Of a stretch of DNA of 35,950 nucleotides, positions 1 to 8,160 are shown one piece after another. Every line of letters starts with the position of its first letter. Positions within the stretch are counted from its first letter, which is position 1. The notes under the pieces were generated by a model. It was not told the origin of the DNA and did not search any database. It saw only the letters and a list, made by a program, of their open reading frames with translations. This DNA comes from Pseudomonadota bacterium (GTDB lineage: Bacteria; Desulfobacterota; Binatia; UBA12015): contig SXLG01000097.1 in assembly GCA_005777805.1 (NCBI GenBank), forward strand, positions 1-35,950, read 5' to 3'. The position numbers and the translations under genes are program-made.

Positions 1-804
1 CTCGGGGTGACCGAAGAACCAGAAGAAATGCTGCCACAGCAGCGCCGACCCTCCGGCCTGGGTGTCGAAGAAATGCGCGCCGAGGAAGCGATCGAAGAGC
101 AGCATGAACTGGGCCGCGGTAAGGGGCGTGACCGCGACCAGTACCAGGAAGAAATCGACCAGCATGATCCACACCAGGAGCGGCATCCGCGTGAGGGTCA
201 TGCCGGGGCAACGCGAGCAGAGGATCGTGGTCAGCAGATTGAGTGCTGTCATGGTGCTGCCGAAACCACTCACCATGATGCCGAGGATCCAGTAGTCCGT
301 CGAGTTGCCGGGGGAGAACGCCGTGCCGGTGAGCGGCGCGTAGGCAAACCAGCCCACGTCGGGTGCGGTGCCGGCGCCGTAGAGTCCGTCACCACCAAGG
401 AAGCTGAAGTAGAGGAGCAGGCCGCCGAAGAGAAAGAGCCAGAAGCCGAGCGAATTGAGGCGTGGGAAAGCGAGATCGCGCGCGCCGATCATGAGCGGCA
501 CGAGGTAGTTGGCGGTGCCGAAGAGGATCGGCATCCCGACCAGAAAGACCATGGTCGTGCCGTGCATGGTCATCATGCGGTTGAAGACTTCGGGGCCGAG
601 GAAATCGTTGGCCGGGAACGCGAGCTGGATCCGCATCAACGCCGCCTCGATGCCCGCGATGGCGAAGAAGCAGAGTGCGGCGACGACGTACATCACGCCG
701 AGCTTCTTGGGATCGCTGGTCGTGGCCCAGTCGTGGACCGTGAGCCACACCGTCCCGCGCGCGGGTGCTGCCGTGGTCGAGTTCACTCCCGAGGTGGCGG
801 CCAT
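1..804 (-). CDS. ctaD: Cytochrome c oxidase subunit I, 3' part beyond window
   Basis: This is the first 268 residues of a heme-copper oxidase catalytic subunit, an inner-membrane protein that reduces O2 and pumps protons. The reading frame is open to the window edge. After a short N-terminal tail come several hydrophobic segments. The low-spin heme ligand is seen at H81 in 'MTMHGTTMVF', and the CuB ligand at H259 in 'WQHFFWFFGHPE', with the proton-channel Glu at E267. The remaining histidines and the cross-linked Tyr lie outside the window. The ATG follows the ctaC stop by two bases, so the two are surely co-transcribed and probably translationally coupled. Family identity is close to certain. 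Confidence 0.96.
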   Translation of the reverse strand, partial: MAATSGVNSTTAAPARGTVWLTVHDWATTSDPKKLGVMYVVAALCFFAIAGIEAALMRIQLAFPANDFLGPEVFNRMMTMHGTTMVFLVGMPILFGTANYLVPLMIGARDLAFPRLNSLGFWLFLFGGLLLYFSFLGGDGLYGAGTAPDVGWFAYAPLTGTAFSPGNSTDYWILGIMVSGFGSTMTALNLLTTILCSRCPGMTLTRMPLLVWIMLVDFFLVLVAVTPLTAAQFMLLFDRFLGAHFFDTQAGGSALLWQHFFWFFGHPE

Positions 805-806
805 GG

Positions 807-1772
807 TCACCCCAATGTCAGGAGGTAGGCCACGACGGCGTCCACCTCGGGTTCGGAGAGCTTCATGTCAGGCATATTGCATCCCGGCTTGAGGGTCTGC
901 GGATCGCGCACCCAGGCGCGCAAATTGACGGGCGTGTTGGCCGCCGCGCCGGCGCCGAGCGTGGCCCGGCTCATCAGATGGCTCAGATCGGGTCCGAAGC
1001 GGCCATCGCCGCCCGCGCCTTCGAGCGTGTGGCAATTCACGCACGACGTCGTGCTGAAGATGTCGCGCCCGCGGGCAGCCGCACTCGCCGTCGCCGGTAC
1101 TGCGGGGGAGGCGCGTTGTGCCGTGAGCCAGCGTTCGAACTCGGCCGGTTCCTCCACCACCACCCGCAGCCCCATGCGCGCGTGCTGCGTGCCGCAGAAC
1201 TCGGCGCACTGGCCGAGAAAGACTCCGGTGCGGTCGGGTTCGAGCCACATCCGGTTGTCGTGGCCGGGAATCAGGTCCGTCTTGCCGGCGAGCTGGGGGA
1301 TCCAAAAACTGTGGATGACATCGGCCGAGCGCAGGTCGATGAAGGTCGTGTGCGGGGCGGCCGCAGAGCTCCGCGGGACGTGCAGCTCGTTGGCGGTGAC
1401 CACCCCGCGCCCCGGGTAGCGGATCTCCCACCACCACTGGTGCCCGACGACCAGAACCTCGAGGCTGCCCGGGCCGGGCTCGCGATCCTCGATCTCGCCG
1501 ATCGTACGCGCGGTGGTCAGGAAGAGGACCAGCACGATGATCAGCGGCACGATGGTCCAGGCGAGCTCGACCTGGGTCGAGCCATACACCTGGGGCGGTT
1601 CGTGGCCCTCGTCCCCGGGCCGGGCGCGGAAGCGCACAATCACCCAGATCAGTCCGACCTGGGTCACCACGAAGATCCCGAGACAGATCCAGAGCACCAA
1701 ACCCGAGAGGTCGCGGATCAGCGCCGCGCCGGACGACGCCGGATCGAAAATGCTCGAGATCTGCCCCACCAT
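807..1772 (-). CDS. ctaC: Cytochrome c oxidase subunit II with fused cytochrome c domain (caa3 type)
   Basis: This 321-residue protein accepts electrons from cytochrome c and passes them to subunit I. Two membrane helices (about 23-47 and 69-88) are followed by the cupredoxin CuA domain, with ligands H154, C189, E191, C193, H197 and M200 in 'GQCAEFCGTQHARM'. Residues about 225-321 form a class I cytochrome c domain with heme motif C244-V-N-C-H248 and a likely axial Met at 300 or 303. This fusion defines the caa3 (SoxM-type) group. I chose the ATG at 1772 because the protein then starts just before the first helix; the frame is open further upstream but reads as low-complexity sequence. No signal peptide is evident before the first helix. 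ctaD follows directly. Confidence 0.95.
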   Translation of the reverse strand: MVGQISSIFDPASSGAALIRDLSGLVLWICLGIFVVTQVGLIWVIVRFRARPGDEGHEPPQVYGSTQVELAWTIVPLIIVLVLFLTTARTIGEIEDREPGPGSLEVLVVGHQWWWEIRYPGRGVVTANELHVPRSSAAAPHTTFIDLRSADVIHSFWIPQLAGKTDLIPGHDNRMWLEPDRTGVFLGQCAEFCGTQHARMGLRVVVEEPAEFERWLTAQRASPAVPATASAAARGRDIFSTTSCVNCHTLEGAGGDGRFGPDLSHLMSRATLGAGAAANTPVNLRAWVRDPQTLKPGCNMPDMKLSEPEVDAVVAYLLTLG

Positions 1773-2005
1773 CCTGTGCACACCATGCAGGGGACGCTCG
1801 GTGCAAGTCGAACGACTCTTGCCGGAGGCCGCCACGCGCCAGGCGCGGCCCTGATGCGTCGGGGAACGGGGCGAGCGATCGCGGGACCTGTTGCCGTAGG
1901 TCCCGACAAGCCGGCAACGTCCCGCAACCCGCTGAGTGGGCCGATCCGACCGATCGCCCGCTCGTCGCTGGCTGCTCGAAGTCACGTCGGCTAGCGCTTG
2001 TAAGA

Positions 2006-3217
2006 ATGTCCAAGACTCGCCTGCTCGTCGTCCTGTCGCTGCTCGCCGCTGCCTGCGGCGGCGTCCCCTCGGCCAACGTCCCGCTCACGGTCGATCCCGG
2101 CACGGCGGAGTGGGTGCCCGTCGCGCGCGACCAGGTTGCCGCGGAATGCGGGCTTGCCCCCGACCTCCTCGACGCCGCCGACCAGATCCTCGGCCATCCC
2201 TGGGCGGTGATCCGCCACGGCAAGCTCTGCCACGAGTACTCGCCGACCGGCGATGATCCGATTTCCCAGGTCTTCTCGGCCACCAAGACGCTCGGCGCCG
2301 TCGTGACCGGGATCGCCGCCTATCGCACGCGCGACCTCGAGCGCACCGGCCCCAAGACCGGACCCGTCGCCGTCGAGGACCGTGTCGATCACTGGCTTGA
2401 CGAGGTAAGCTTCAACCCCGACGCGCAAATCGGCCATCTGCTCGGCATGGTCGCCTTCAACGACGACCTGAGCCCCGGCAACCGGAGCTACGTCTACGAC
2501 CTCGACGGCAGCCGGGAGATCAACCGCCTGAGCGACATCCTCAACACCGCGATCGTCCAGGACACGACGGCGCTGGGCGCCAATCTCGACGAGTTCTCCA
2601 AGCGCTTCCTCTTCGAGCCGCTTGGGATGCGGGAGTCGACCTGGCTCGATGGCAACCCGCGCAAGATCTTTGGCTGGACATGGGCCAGCACGGTACGCGA
2701 TATGGCGCGGCTCGGACTGATGCTGCTCAACGGCGGCGTGTGGAACGGCGAGCGCGTGCTCGGCGAGGACTGGGTGTACGCCATGACACACCCCTCGTTC
2801 GAGGACGCCAACGTCAACTACGGCTACCTGACCTGGCTCAAGGCGCGAACCAATCCCGTGCTCTTCGGCGAGTGCATGCCGGCGGCACTGTGGAATCGCT
2901 ACCCGCACGGCAGCCTCTCGGGCGCCGCCGACTGCAACTACGCGGGCGGGGTCTCGTGCGACCAGCAGCATGACGTCGGCGCGTGGAGCGCCATCGGAAT
3001 GTTCGGCCAGTACATCCACGGCCACCCTGCCCTCGACCTCGTGATCGTCGGCAAGGACATGGGTGACGGGCTGCGCCCGGCCGGCCTGTGGAACGCTGTA
3101 CGTCCGGCGCTGGTGGCCCTCGACCCGCTCTACCGCGGCGACGACGACGCTTTCTGCGCGGCCTACGGCGCCAACGCTTACGCACCCGACGGGGCCCGGC
3201 CGCTGCAGGCCCCCTGA
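2006..3217 (+). CDS. Exported serine hydrolase, class C beta-lactamase-like fold
   Basis: This 403-residue protein belongs to the beta-lactamase/6-aminohexanoate-dimer-hydrolase/esterase superfamily. The N-terminus has a basic start, a hydrophobic core and 'LLAAAC', so C17 may be a lipidated cysteine, although Ala at -3 makes the lipobox imperfect. The nucleophile motif SxxK is SATK at 91-94. Later 'FLFEPLGM' and 'GMFGQYI' match the family regions before and at the third active-site box, where the Lys-Thr-Gly of true beta-lactamases is absent, as in esterase-type members. I find no clear Tyr-x-Asn motif; the nearest candidates are Tyr162 and Tyr164. Several extra cysteines suggest disulfides outside the cytoplasm. 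It is divergent from ctaC and 358 bases upstream of the amidohydrolase. The substrate cannot be told. Confidence 0.85.
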   Translation: MSKTRLLVVLSLLAAACGGVPSANVPLTVDPGTAEWVPVARDQVAAECGLAPDLLDAADQILGHPWAVIRHGKLCHEYSPTGDDPISQVFSATKTLGAVVTGIAAYRTRDLERTGPKTGPVAVEDRVDHWLDEVSFNPDAQIGHLLGMVAFNDDLSPGNRSYVYDLDGSREINRLSDILNTAIVQDTTALGANLDEFSKRFLFEPLGMRESTWLDGNPRKIFGWTWASTVRDMARLGLMLLNGGVWNGERVLGEDWVYAMTHPSFEDANVNYGYLTWLKARTNPVLFGECMPAALWNRYPHGSLSGAADCNYAGGVSCDQQHDVGAWSAIGMFGQYIHGHPALDLVIVGKDMGDGLRPAGLWNAVRPALVALDPLYRGDDDAFCAAYGANAYAPDGARPLQAP

Positions 3218-3575
3218 TCGCGCACCCGGCTGGTGCGCGCGGATTCGACGCCGCGCCCGACGGTCGGTGCCCGGCCGCCGCAGGTGCAGGAGCGACCTCG
3301 CCCGCCGCGCGGACGCGCGGCACGAACACTCCGTCGTACCCGGCCGCCGCGCCGCGTCCCTATGTTTGAGCCGCGCTGATTCGCCCTTGGTGCGCGGCGG
3401 GTCCCGGCCGCTGCGCGCAAAGGGACGGCCTCGCCGGCGCGACCGGTCCTGCCCGCCGGCAGTGGCGCCGCCTCGGACACGGGTTCTCCTTGCCGGCGAG
3501 CCGCCTGGAGGCGAGGATCGCCGCTCGGGCTCCGGCCGTGGTGCACGCACGGACCGGCCCCGCGGAGGTATCGCA
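3218..3575. other. Gene-free stretch before the amidohydrolase gene
   Basis: I see no convincing gene here. Open frames pass through on both strands but have arginine- and proline-rich, low-complexity translations typical of non-coding GC-rich DNA. Near 3393-3416 there is a GC-rich inverted repeat (GCGCGGC pairing with GCCGC and GCGC, with one bulge). At 3564-3568 is the GGAGG ribosome-binding site of the next gene, seven bases before its ATG. Confidence 0.5.
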
Positions 3576-4841
3576 ATGACCCGGGACGAAATGATCCTCG
3601 TGAGCGTGGACGATCACATCATCGAGCCACGCGAACTCTTCGCTCGTCATCTCGGCAGTCGCTGGGCCGGGCGCGCGCCCCGGCTTTGCTACGATCCGGC
3701 ACGCAAGATGGAGACCTGGCGCTGGGAGTACGGCGCCTCGACCCAGACCTTCATCAACACCGTCGTTACCCTGCCCAACGAAGAGTGGGGCTTCGACCCC
3801 GGCACGCAAGCCGAAATCCGCCCCGGCTGTTACGACGTCGCTCAGCGCGTCCGCGACATGGACAGAAATGGTGTGCTGGCGTCGCTCTGCTTTCCGTCGT
3901 TTCCGGGGATGGCCGGCGGATTCTTCGCCAAGGCGAGCGACCGCGAACTCGGCCTCGCCTGTGTGCAGGCCTACAACGACTGGCACATCGACGAATGGTG
4001 CGCGGCTCATCCCGGCCGCTTCATCCCGCTCGCGATCTCGCCGATCTGGGACGGTGCGGTTGCGGCCGAGGAAGTGCGACGCGTCGCCCGCAAGGGTGCC
4101 ACCGCCATCACTTTCACCGAGGACACCGAAGCGTTCGGCCTGCCGAGCATTCACTCGGGTGCCTACGATGCCTTCTTCGAGGCCTGCGCCGAGACCGACA
4201 TGGTGGTCGCGATCCACATCGGCTCGGCGGCGCAGAGTTTCCCCGGCCGCGAGAGCGAGCCGCTGCACGTGCGCTACACGATGCCGACCTGGAACGCGCT
4301 GCCCTGCGCGGCAAATCTGCTCTGGAGTCACCTGCTACGCAAGTACCCGACGCTCAAGTTCGCACTCTCCGAAGGCGGCACCTCCTGGATCCCCGGCTTC
4401 CTCGACCGCATGGAGCGCCACTTCCATGTCCAGCGCTGGGCTCGACCTGATCTTGGTGGATTGACGCCGACCGAGGTCTTCCGGCGCAACTTCCTTGCCT
4501 GTTTCATCTGCGATCCGTCGGGCCTGCTCCTGCGCGAGCGTATCGGCGTGGACAACATCGCCTGGGAGGTGGACTACCCCCATTCCGACTGCACCTGGCC
4601 CGACTCGGCCGCCGAGCTGTGGGAGCACTTCGAGGCGGCCCGCTGCAGCGACGACGAGCGCCGCAAGATCAGTCACGGCAACGCGCTGCGCTGGTTGCGC
4701 TTCGATCCCTTCCGCCACGTGCCGCGGGAGCAGGCGACCGTCGGGGCGCTGCGGTCGAGTGCCGCCGACGTCGATGTGCGCACGCGCTCGCGCGCCGAGT
4801 ACAAGGCCGCCTGGGAAGCCGCGCACGGCCCCCTCGCTTGA
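3576..4841 (+). CDS. Amidohydrolase-2 family metal-dependent hydrolase
   Basis: This 421-residue protein is a TIM-barrel metal-dependent hydrolase or decarboxylase of the amidohydrolase-related family (PF04909). Family signatures run in order: 'VDDHIIEP' at the N-terminus (residues 11-18, with metal-binding H14), 'VAIHIGSAAQSFPG' mid-protein, 'FALSEGGTSWIP', and 'VDYPHSDCTWP', the late Asp-containing strand typical of these enzymes. The start is set by GGAGG seven bases upstream; upstream in-frame sequence is low-complexity. Proteins of this type often act on ring-opened or aromatic acids and are often found beside acyl-CoA ligases, as here, where a ligase gene follows after 69 bases. The substrate is unknown. 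Confidence 0.9.
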   Translation: MTRDEMILVSVDDHIIEPRELFARHLGSRWAGRAPRLCYDPARKMETWRWEYGASTQTFINTVVTLPNEEWGFDPGTQAEIRPGCYDVAQRVRDMDRNGVLASLCFPSFPGMAGGFFAKASDRELGLACVQAYNDWHIDEWCAAHPGRFIPLAISPIWDGAVAAEEVRRVARKGATAITFTEDTEAFGLPSIHSGAYDAFFEACAETDMVVAIHIGSAAQSFPGRESEPLHVRYTMPTWNALPCAANLLWSHLLRKYPTLKFALSEGGTSWIPGFLDRMERHFHVQRWARPDLGGLTPTEVFRRNFLACFICDPSGLLLRERIGVDNIAWEVDYPHSDCTWPDSAAELWEHFEAARCSDDERRKISHGNALRWLRFDPFRHVPREQATVGALRSSAADVDVRTRSRAEYKAAWEAAHGPLA

Positions 4842-4857
4842 AGGCCCGCCGCCAGCG

Positions 4858-4891
4858 GCTTGCCCGCCTCCGGCGCGTGTCGGAGGCAAGC
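4858..4891 (+). promoter_or_regulatory. Hairpin between amidohydrolase and acyl-CoA ligase genes
   Basis: GCTTG and CCTCCG pair with CGGAGG and CAAGC across an eight-base loop, with a four-base bulge on the left arm, giving eleven paired bases. It lies just after one stop codon and before the next ribosome-binding site. There is no T-run, so it could be an mRNA-processing or stability element, or a weak terminator. Confidence 0.4.
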
Positions 4892-4910
4892 GTCAGAGGA
4901 CACAACGCCC

Positions 4911-6578
4911 ATGACCAGACCAGAATTTGACACACTCGACCAGGCTCTCCGCGCCCGGGAGGGCGACCCGAGCCCGGCTCTCCTCTTCGAGGACGAGCGC
5001 TGGAGCTGGGCCGAACATGTGCAGGCCTCGGCAGCACGGGCGGCTCTCGCCTGCGATCTGCGCCGCCCGGGCCCTTTCCACATCGGCTACCTGCTCGAGA
5101 ATGTGCCCGAGACCTCGCTCTGGCTCGGTGCCGGCGCGGTGAGTGGGGCCACCATGGTCGGGATCAACCCGACCCGCCGCGGTGCCGAGCTGGCGCGCGA
5201 CATCGCCCACACGGACTGCCAGCTCATCATCACCGATTCCGGGTCACGCGATCTGCTGCGCGAGAGCGCTCCAGCACTGGCACGCGAAGACCGGCTTCTG
5301 GTCATCGATTCGCCCGAATACAACGAGCGACTGGCGCCCTACGCCAACGCCAGCCTGCCGGCGCGCACGGTCGAACCCGGAACGATGGCGCTGTTGATCT
5401 TCACCTCGGGCACCTCTGGCGCGCCCAAGGCGGTGGTCACTTCGCACGCGCGCTGGTGCTTCATCGGCCGCATGTTGAGCCTGGTGCAGGGCCTCACCGC
5501 GGCCGACGTGTTCTACGAGGCGATGCCGCTCTTCCACTCCAACGCGCTCTTCGTCGGCTGGTCACCGTGCGTCTACGTCGGCGGCACGCTCGCACTGCGG
5601 CGCCGCTTCAGTGCCTCGGGCTTCCTGCCCGACATCCGCAAATTCGGCGCGACGTACATGAATTACGTCGGCAAGCCACTGACCTACATCCTCGCCACGG
5701 CCGAGACGCCGCACGATCGCGACCACGCGCTGCGCATCGTCTTCGGCAACGAGGCGGCCGAGCGCGACATCGAGCGCTTCCGCACGCGCTTCGGAGTGCC
5801 GGTGCAGGACGCCTACGGCTCGACCGAGACCGGCGCCAACGTCACCCGGCCCGCCGAGACCCCGCCCGGCGCACTCGGCCGCGCCCCGGAGGGCACGGTC
5901 GTGCTCGATCCCGAGACGCTGGCGGAGAAGCCGCGCGCCCGCTTCGACGCCCACGGCCGCCTGCTCAATGCCGAGGAATGCATCGGCGAGATCGTGAACA
6001 AGAACATCGGCGCCGGTTTCGAAGGCTACTACAAAAACGACGAGGCCAACCGCCAGCGTCTGCGCAACGGCTGGTACTGGACGGGCGACCTCGGCTACCG
6101 CGACGCGGAGGGCTGGTTCTACTTCGCCGGCCGCGACTTCGAGTGGCTGCGAGTGGATGGCGAGAACTTCTCCGCCGCACCGGTGGAAGCAATCCTCGCA
6201 CGCTTCCCCGGCGTCCTGCTCTGCGGCGTCTACGCCGTGCCCGACGAGGATGTCGGCGACCAGGTGATGGCGGTCCTCCAGATGGAGGACGGGACCGCGT
6301 TCGACGCCGCGGCCTTTGACGCCTTCCTCGCCGCCCAGGCCGACCTCGGCACGAAATGGGAACCGCGCTACGTCCGCCTCGCCGCGACGCTGCCCCTCAC
6401 CCCGACCGCCAAGCTCATCAAGCGCCAGCTTCGTGCCGAGCGCTGGGAATGTGCCGACCCGGTGTGGTTACGCCCGAGCCGCGGCCAGGCGCTGCGGCGG
6501 CTCACCGCCGCCGACGTCACCGATCTGCGCGCCCGTTTCGCTGCCCGCGGGCGCGAGAGCGAGCTCGAGCGGCGATGA
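4911..6578 (+). CDS. AMP-forming fatty acyl-CoA ligase (FadD-like)
   Basis: This 555-residue ANL-superfamily enzyme activates a carboxylic acid to acyl-AMP and then acyl-CoA. The P-loop is 'FTSGTSGAPK' (164-173), the A5 motif is 'YGSTETG' (302-308), and the A7 motif 'YWTGDLGYRD' precedes the hinge 'FAGRDFEWLRVDGENFS'. The catalytic C-terminal lysine is K501 in 'PLTPTAKLIKR'. Length is normal. The overall pattern resembles mycobacterial FadD17-type long-chain acyl-CoA synthetases; this is an impression, not a search result. The ATG at 4911 has an AGAGGA box about ten bases upstream. It lies directly before the S1P-lyase-like gene, so a fatty or aldehyde-derived acid is a reasonable substrate guess. 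Confidence 0.92.
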   Translation: MTRPEFDTLDQALRAREGDPSPALLFEDERWSWAEHVQASAARAALACDLRRPGPFHIGYLLENVPETSLWLGAGAVSGATMVGINPTRRGAELARDIAHTDCQLIITDSGSRDLLRESAPALAREDRLLVIDSPEYNERLAPYANASLPARTVEPGTMALLIFTSGTSGAPKAVVTSHARWCFIGRMLSLVQGLTAADVFYEAMPLFHSNALFVGWSPCVYVGGTLALRRRFSASGFLPDIRKFGATYMNYVGKPLTYILATAETPHDRDHALRIVFGNEAAERDIERFRTRFGVPVQDAYGSTETGANVTRPAETPPGALGRAPEGTVVLDPETLAEKPRARFDAHGRLLNAEECIGEIVNKNIGAGFEGYYKNDEANRQRLRNGWYWTGDLGYRDAEGWFYFAGRDFEWLRVDGENFSAAPVEAILARFPGVLLCGVYAVPDEDVGDQVMAVLQMEDGTAFDAAAFDAFLAAQADLGTKWEPRYVRLAATLPLTPTAKLIKRQLRAERWECADPVWLRPSRGQALRRLTAADVTDLRARFAARGRESELERR

Positions 6579-6651
6579 GCCCGCCGCCCTCCACGGTTGA
6601 ACTTCCCGAGCCGGGGCTCTAGCCAGAGGCGGTGCGGGGTGGGCCGGTCGC

Positions 6652-6668
6652 GGTGGCGGCACGCCACC
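6652..6668 (+). promoter_or_regulatory. Short hairpin before the PLP-lyase gene
   Basis: GGTGGCG pairs perfectly with CGCCACC across the loop GCA. It ends four bases before the GGAGG ribosome-binding site of the next gene. A hairpin this close could affect translation of the PLP enzyme or act in mRNA processing. No T-run follows. Confidence 0.35.
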
Positions 6669-6684
6669 CCACGGAGGTGCATCG

Positions 6685-8121
6685 ATGCCCACTCGCAAGC
6701 TCTCGCGCGACGAGATTCGAAAGCGGCTTGCCGCCTTCAAACAGAACGACACGCCCTGGCAGGACGGCCGCACCTGGGCCTACGTCTACGATCCCGGCGA
6801 CGAAGCGCTTGACGTCATCAAGGAAGCCTATTCGTTCTTTCTCTCCGAGAACGGCCTTGACCCGACGGCGTTCCCGAGCGCCATGCGGCTCGAGAACGAG
6901 GTCGTGGCGCTCTGCTGTCAGCACCTGAGAGCGGGCCCCGAGGTGGTCGGCAACTTCACCAGCGGTGGCACCGAGAGCATCCTGCTCGCCGTCAAGACCG
7001 CCCGCGACCACGCGCGCGCGAAACGGCCGGGAATCACCCGACCCAATATGGTGGCGCCGACGACGGCTCACGCCGCCTTCCACAAGGCCGGGCACTACCT
7101 CTCGGTCGACCTCCGCACAGTGCCGGTCGATCCCAAAAGCTTCCGCGCCGATCCAAACCTCCTGCGCGAGGCCATTGATGACAACACCATTCTGCTCGTC
7201 GGCTCGGCTGTCTCCTACGCCCACGGCGTGGTCGATCCGATTCCCGCGCTGGGCGAGCTGGCCCTCGAGAGAGGCCTCTTGCTGCACGTCGACGGCTGCA
7301 TGGGCGGCTTCCTGCTGCCTTACTTCCGCCGTCTCGGCAGCTCGTTTCCGGAGTTCGACTGGACAGTGCCGGGAGTGAGTTCGATCTCGATGGATCTCCA
7401 CAAATACGCCTTTGCCGCCAAGGGCGCCTCGGTGATCCTCTACCGCGACGCCGAGCTGCGCCGACACCAGATCTACACCTGCGCCGACTGGGCCGGCTAT
7501 TCGGTGGTGAACCCGACCGTTCAGAGTTCCAAATCGGCCGGACCCATCGCCGGCGCCTGGGCCGCCCTCCATTTCATTGGCGACACGGGCTACCTCGAGC
7601 TGGCGCGAGTGATGCGCGACGCCACGCGCACTCTGTCTCGGGGCATCGAGTCGATCCCCGGCTGCCGGATCCTCGGCCGGCCCGATATGAACTTGATCGC
7701 TTTTGCCTGCGATACGGCGAGCGTCTTCCACATCGTCGACGAGATGAAGGAGCGAGGCTGGTTCGTGCAGGCACAGCTCGCCTACGGGCCCTCTCCCGCC
7801 AATATCCACCTTTCGGTCAATCCAAAGAGCTCCCCCTGGTGCGAGGACTTCCTGGCCGACCTCGCGGTTTGCGTGGAGCAGGCCGAAAGTCTGCCCGCGC
7901 CCGATCAGGCGTTGCACGAGCGGGCGCTCCGGATCGACCCGGCGACGTTCTCGGCGGAAACCTTCTTCGAACTGATCGCGGCGGCGGGTCTCGCCGGCAC
8001 CGGACTGCCCGGGCGCATGGCAGGGATCAACGAACTGATGGACGCCCTGCCCGCGACAATGCGCGAGAAACTCCTCGGCGAGTACCTGAACCAGATCTAT
8101 CGGCCGACCCCGCCGGAGTGA
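6685..8121 (+). CDS. PLP-dependent lyase resembling sphingosine-1-phosphate lyase
   Basis: This 478-residue fold-type I (group II decarboxylase-like) enzyme matches the sphingosine-1-phosphate lyase branch more closely than amino-acid decarboxylases. Matching blocks are 'TSGGTESILLAVKTARDHA', 'VAPTTAHAAFHKAG', 'YAHGVVDPIP', 'LLHVDGCMGGFLLPYF', and the PLP lysine K240 in 'SISMDLHKYAFAAKGAS'. These closely follow the order and wording of the human enzyme as I know it. S1P lyase splits phosphorylated sphingoid bases into a long-chain aldehyde and phosphoethanolamine. No N-terminal membrane anchor is visible, unlike the eukaryotic protein. GGAGG lies seven bases before the ATG. An acyl-CoA ligase is immediately upstream. 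The alternative is a decarboxylase of unknown substrate. Confidence 0.88.
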   Translation: MPTRKLSRDEIRKRLAAFKQNDTPWQDGRTWAYVYDPGDEALDVIKEAYSFFLSENGLDPTAFPSAMRLENEVVALCCQHLRAGPEVVGNFTSGGTESILLAVKTARDHARAKRPGITRPNMVAPTTAHAAFHKAGHYLSVDLRTVPVDPKSFRADPNLLREAIDDNTILLVGSAVSYAHGVVDPIPALGELALERGLLLHVDGCMGGFLLPYFRRLGSSFPEFDWTVPGVSSISMDLHKYAFAAKGASVILYRDAELRRHQIYTCADWAGYSVVNPTVQSSKSAGPIAGAWAALHFIGDTGYLELARVMRDATRTLSRGIESIPGCRILGRPDMNLIAFACDTASVFHIVDEMKERGWFVQAQLAYGPSPANIHLSVNPKSSPWCEDFLADLAVCVEQAESLPAPDQALHERALRIDPATFSAETFFELIAAAGLAGTGLPGRMAGINELMDALPATMREKLLGEYLNQIYRPTPPE

Positions 8122-8160
8122 GCGCGCAGGCCGGATTCACGGCTGGCATCGTTGCCCGGC

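Noticed and set aside
868..2286. Long open frame on the minus strand opposite and beside ctaC
   Set aside because: It overlaps ctaC out of frame and its translation is Arg/Pro/Gly-rich. CuA and heme motifs show that the other frame is real.
1991..3550. 519-codon open frame antisense to the serine hydrolase
   Set aside because: Long antisense frames are common in GC-rich DNA. The plus-strand frame has a signal peptide and SATK motif; the antisense one has no recognisable motif.
3218..3575. Possible small gene in the gap before the amidohydrolase
   Set aside because: All frames give Arg/Pro/Ala-rich low-complexity translations without a ribosome-binding site at a suitable start.
6619..7917. 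432-codon minus-strand frame antisense to the PLP lyase
   Set aside because: It mirrors the conserved PLP-enzyme frame and has no domain signature; codon-position pattern supports the plus strand.
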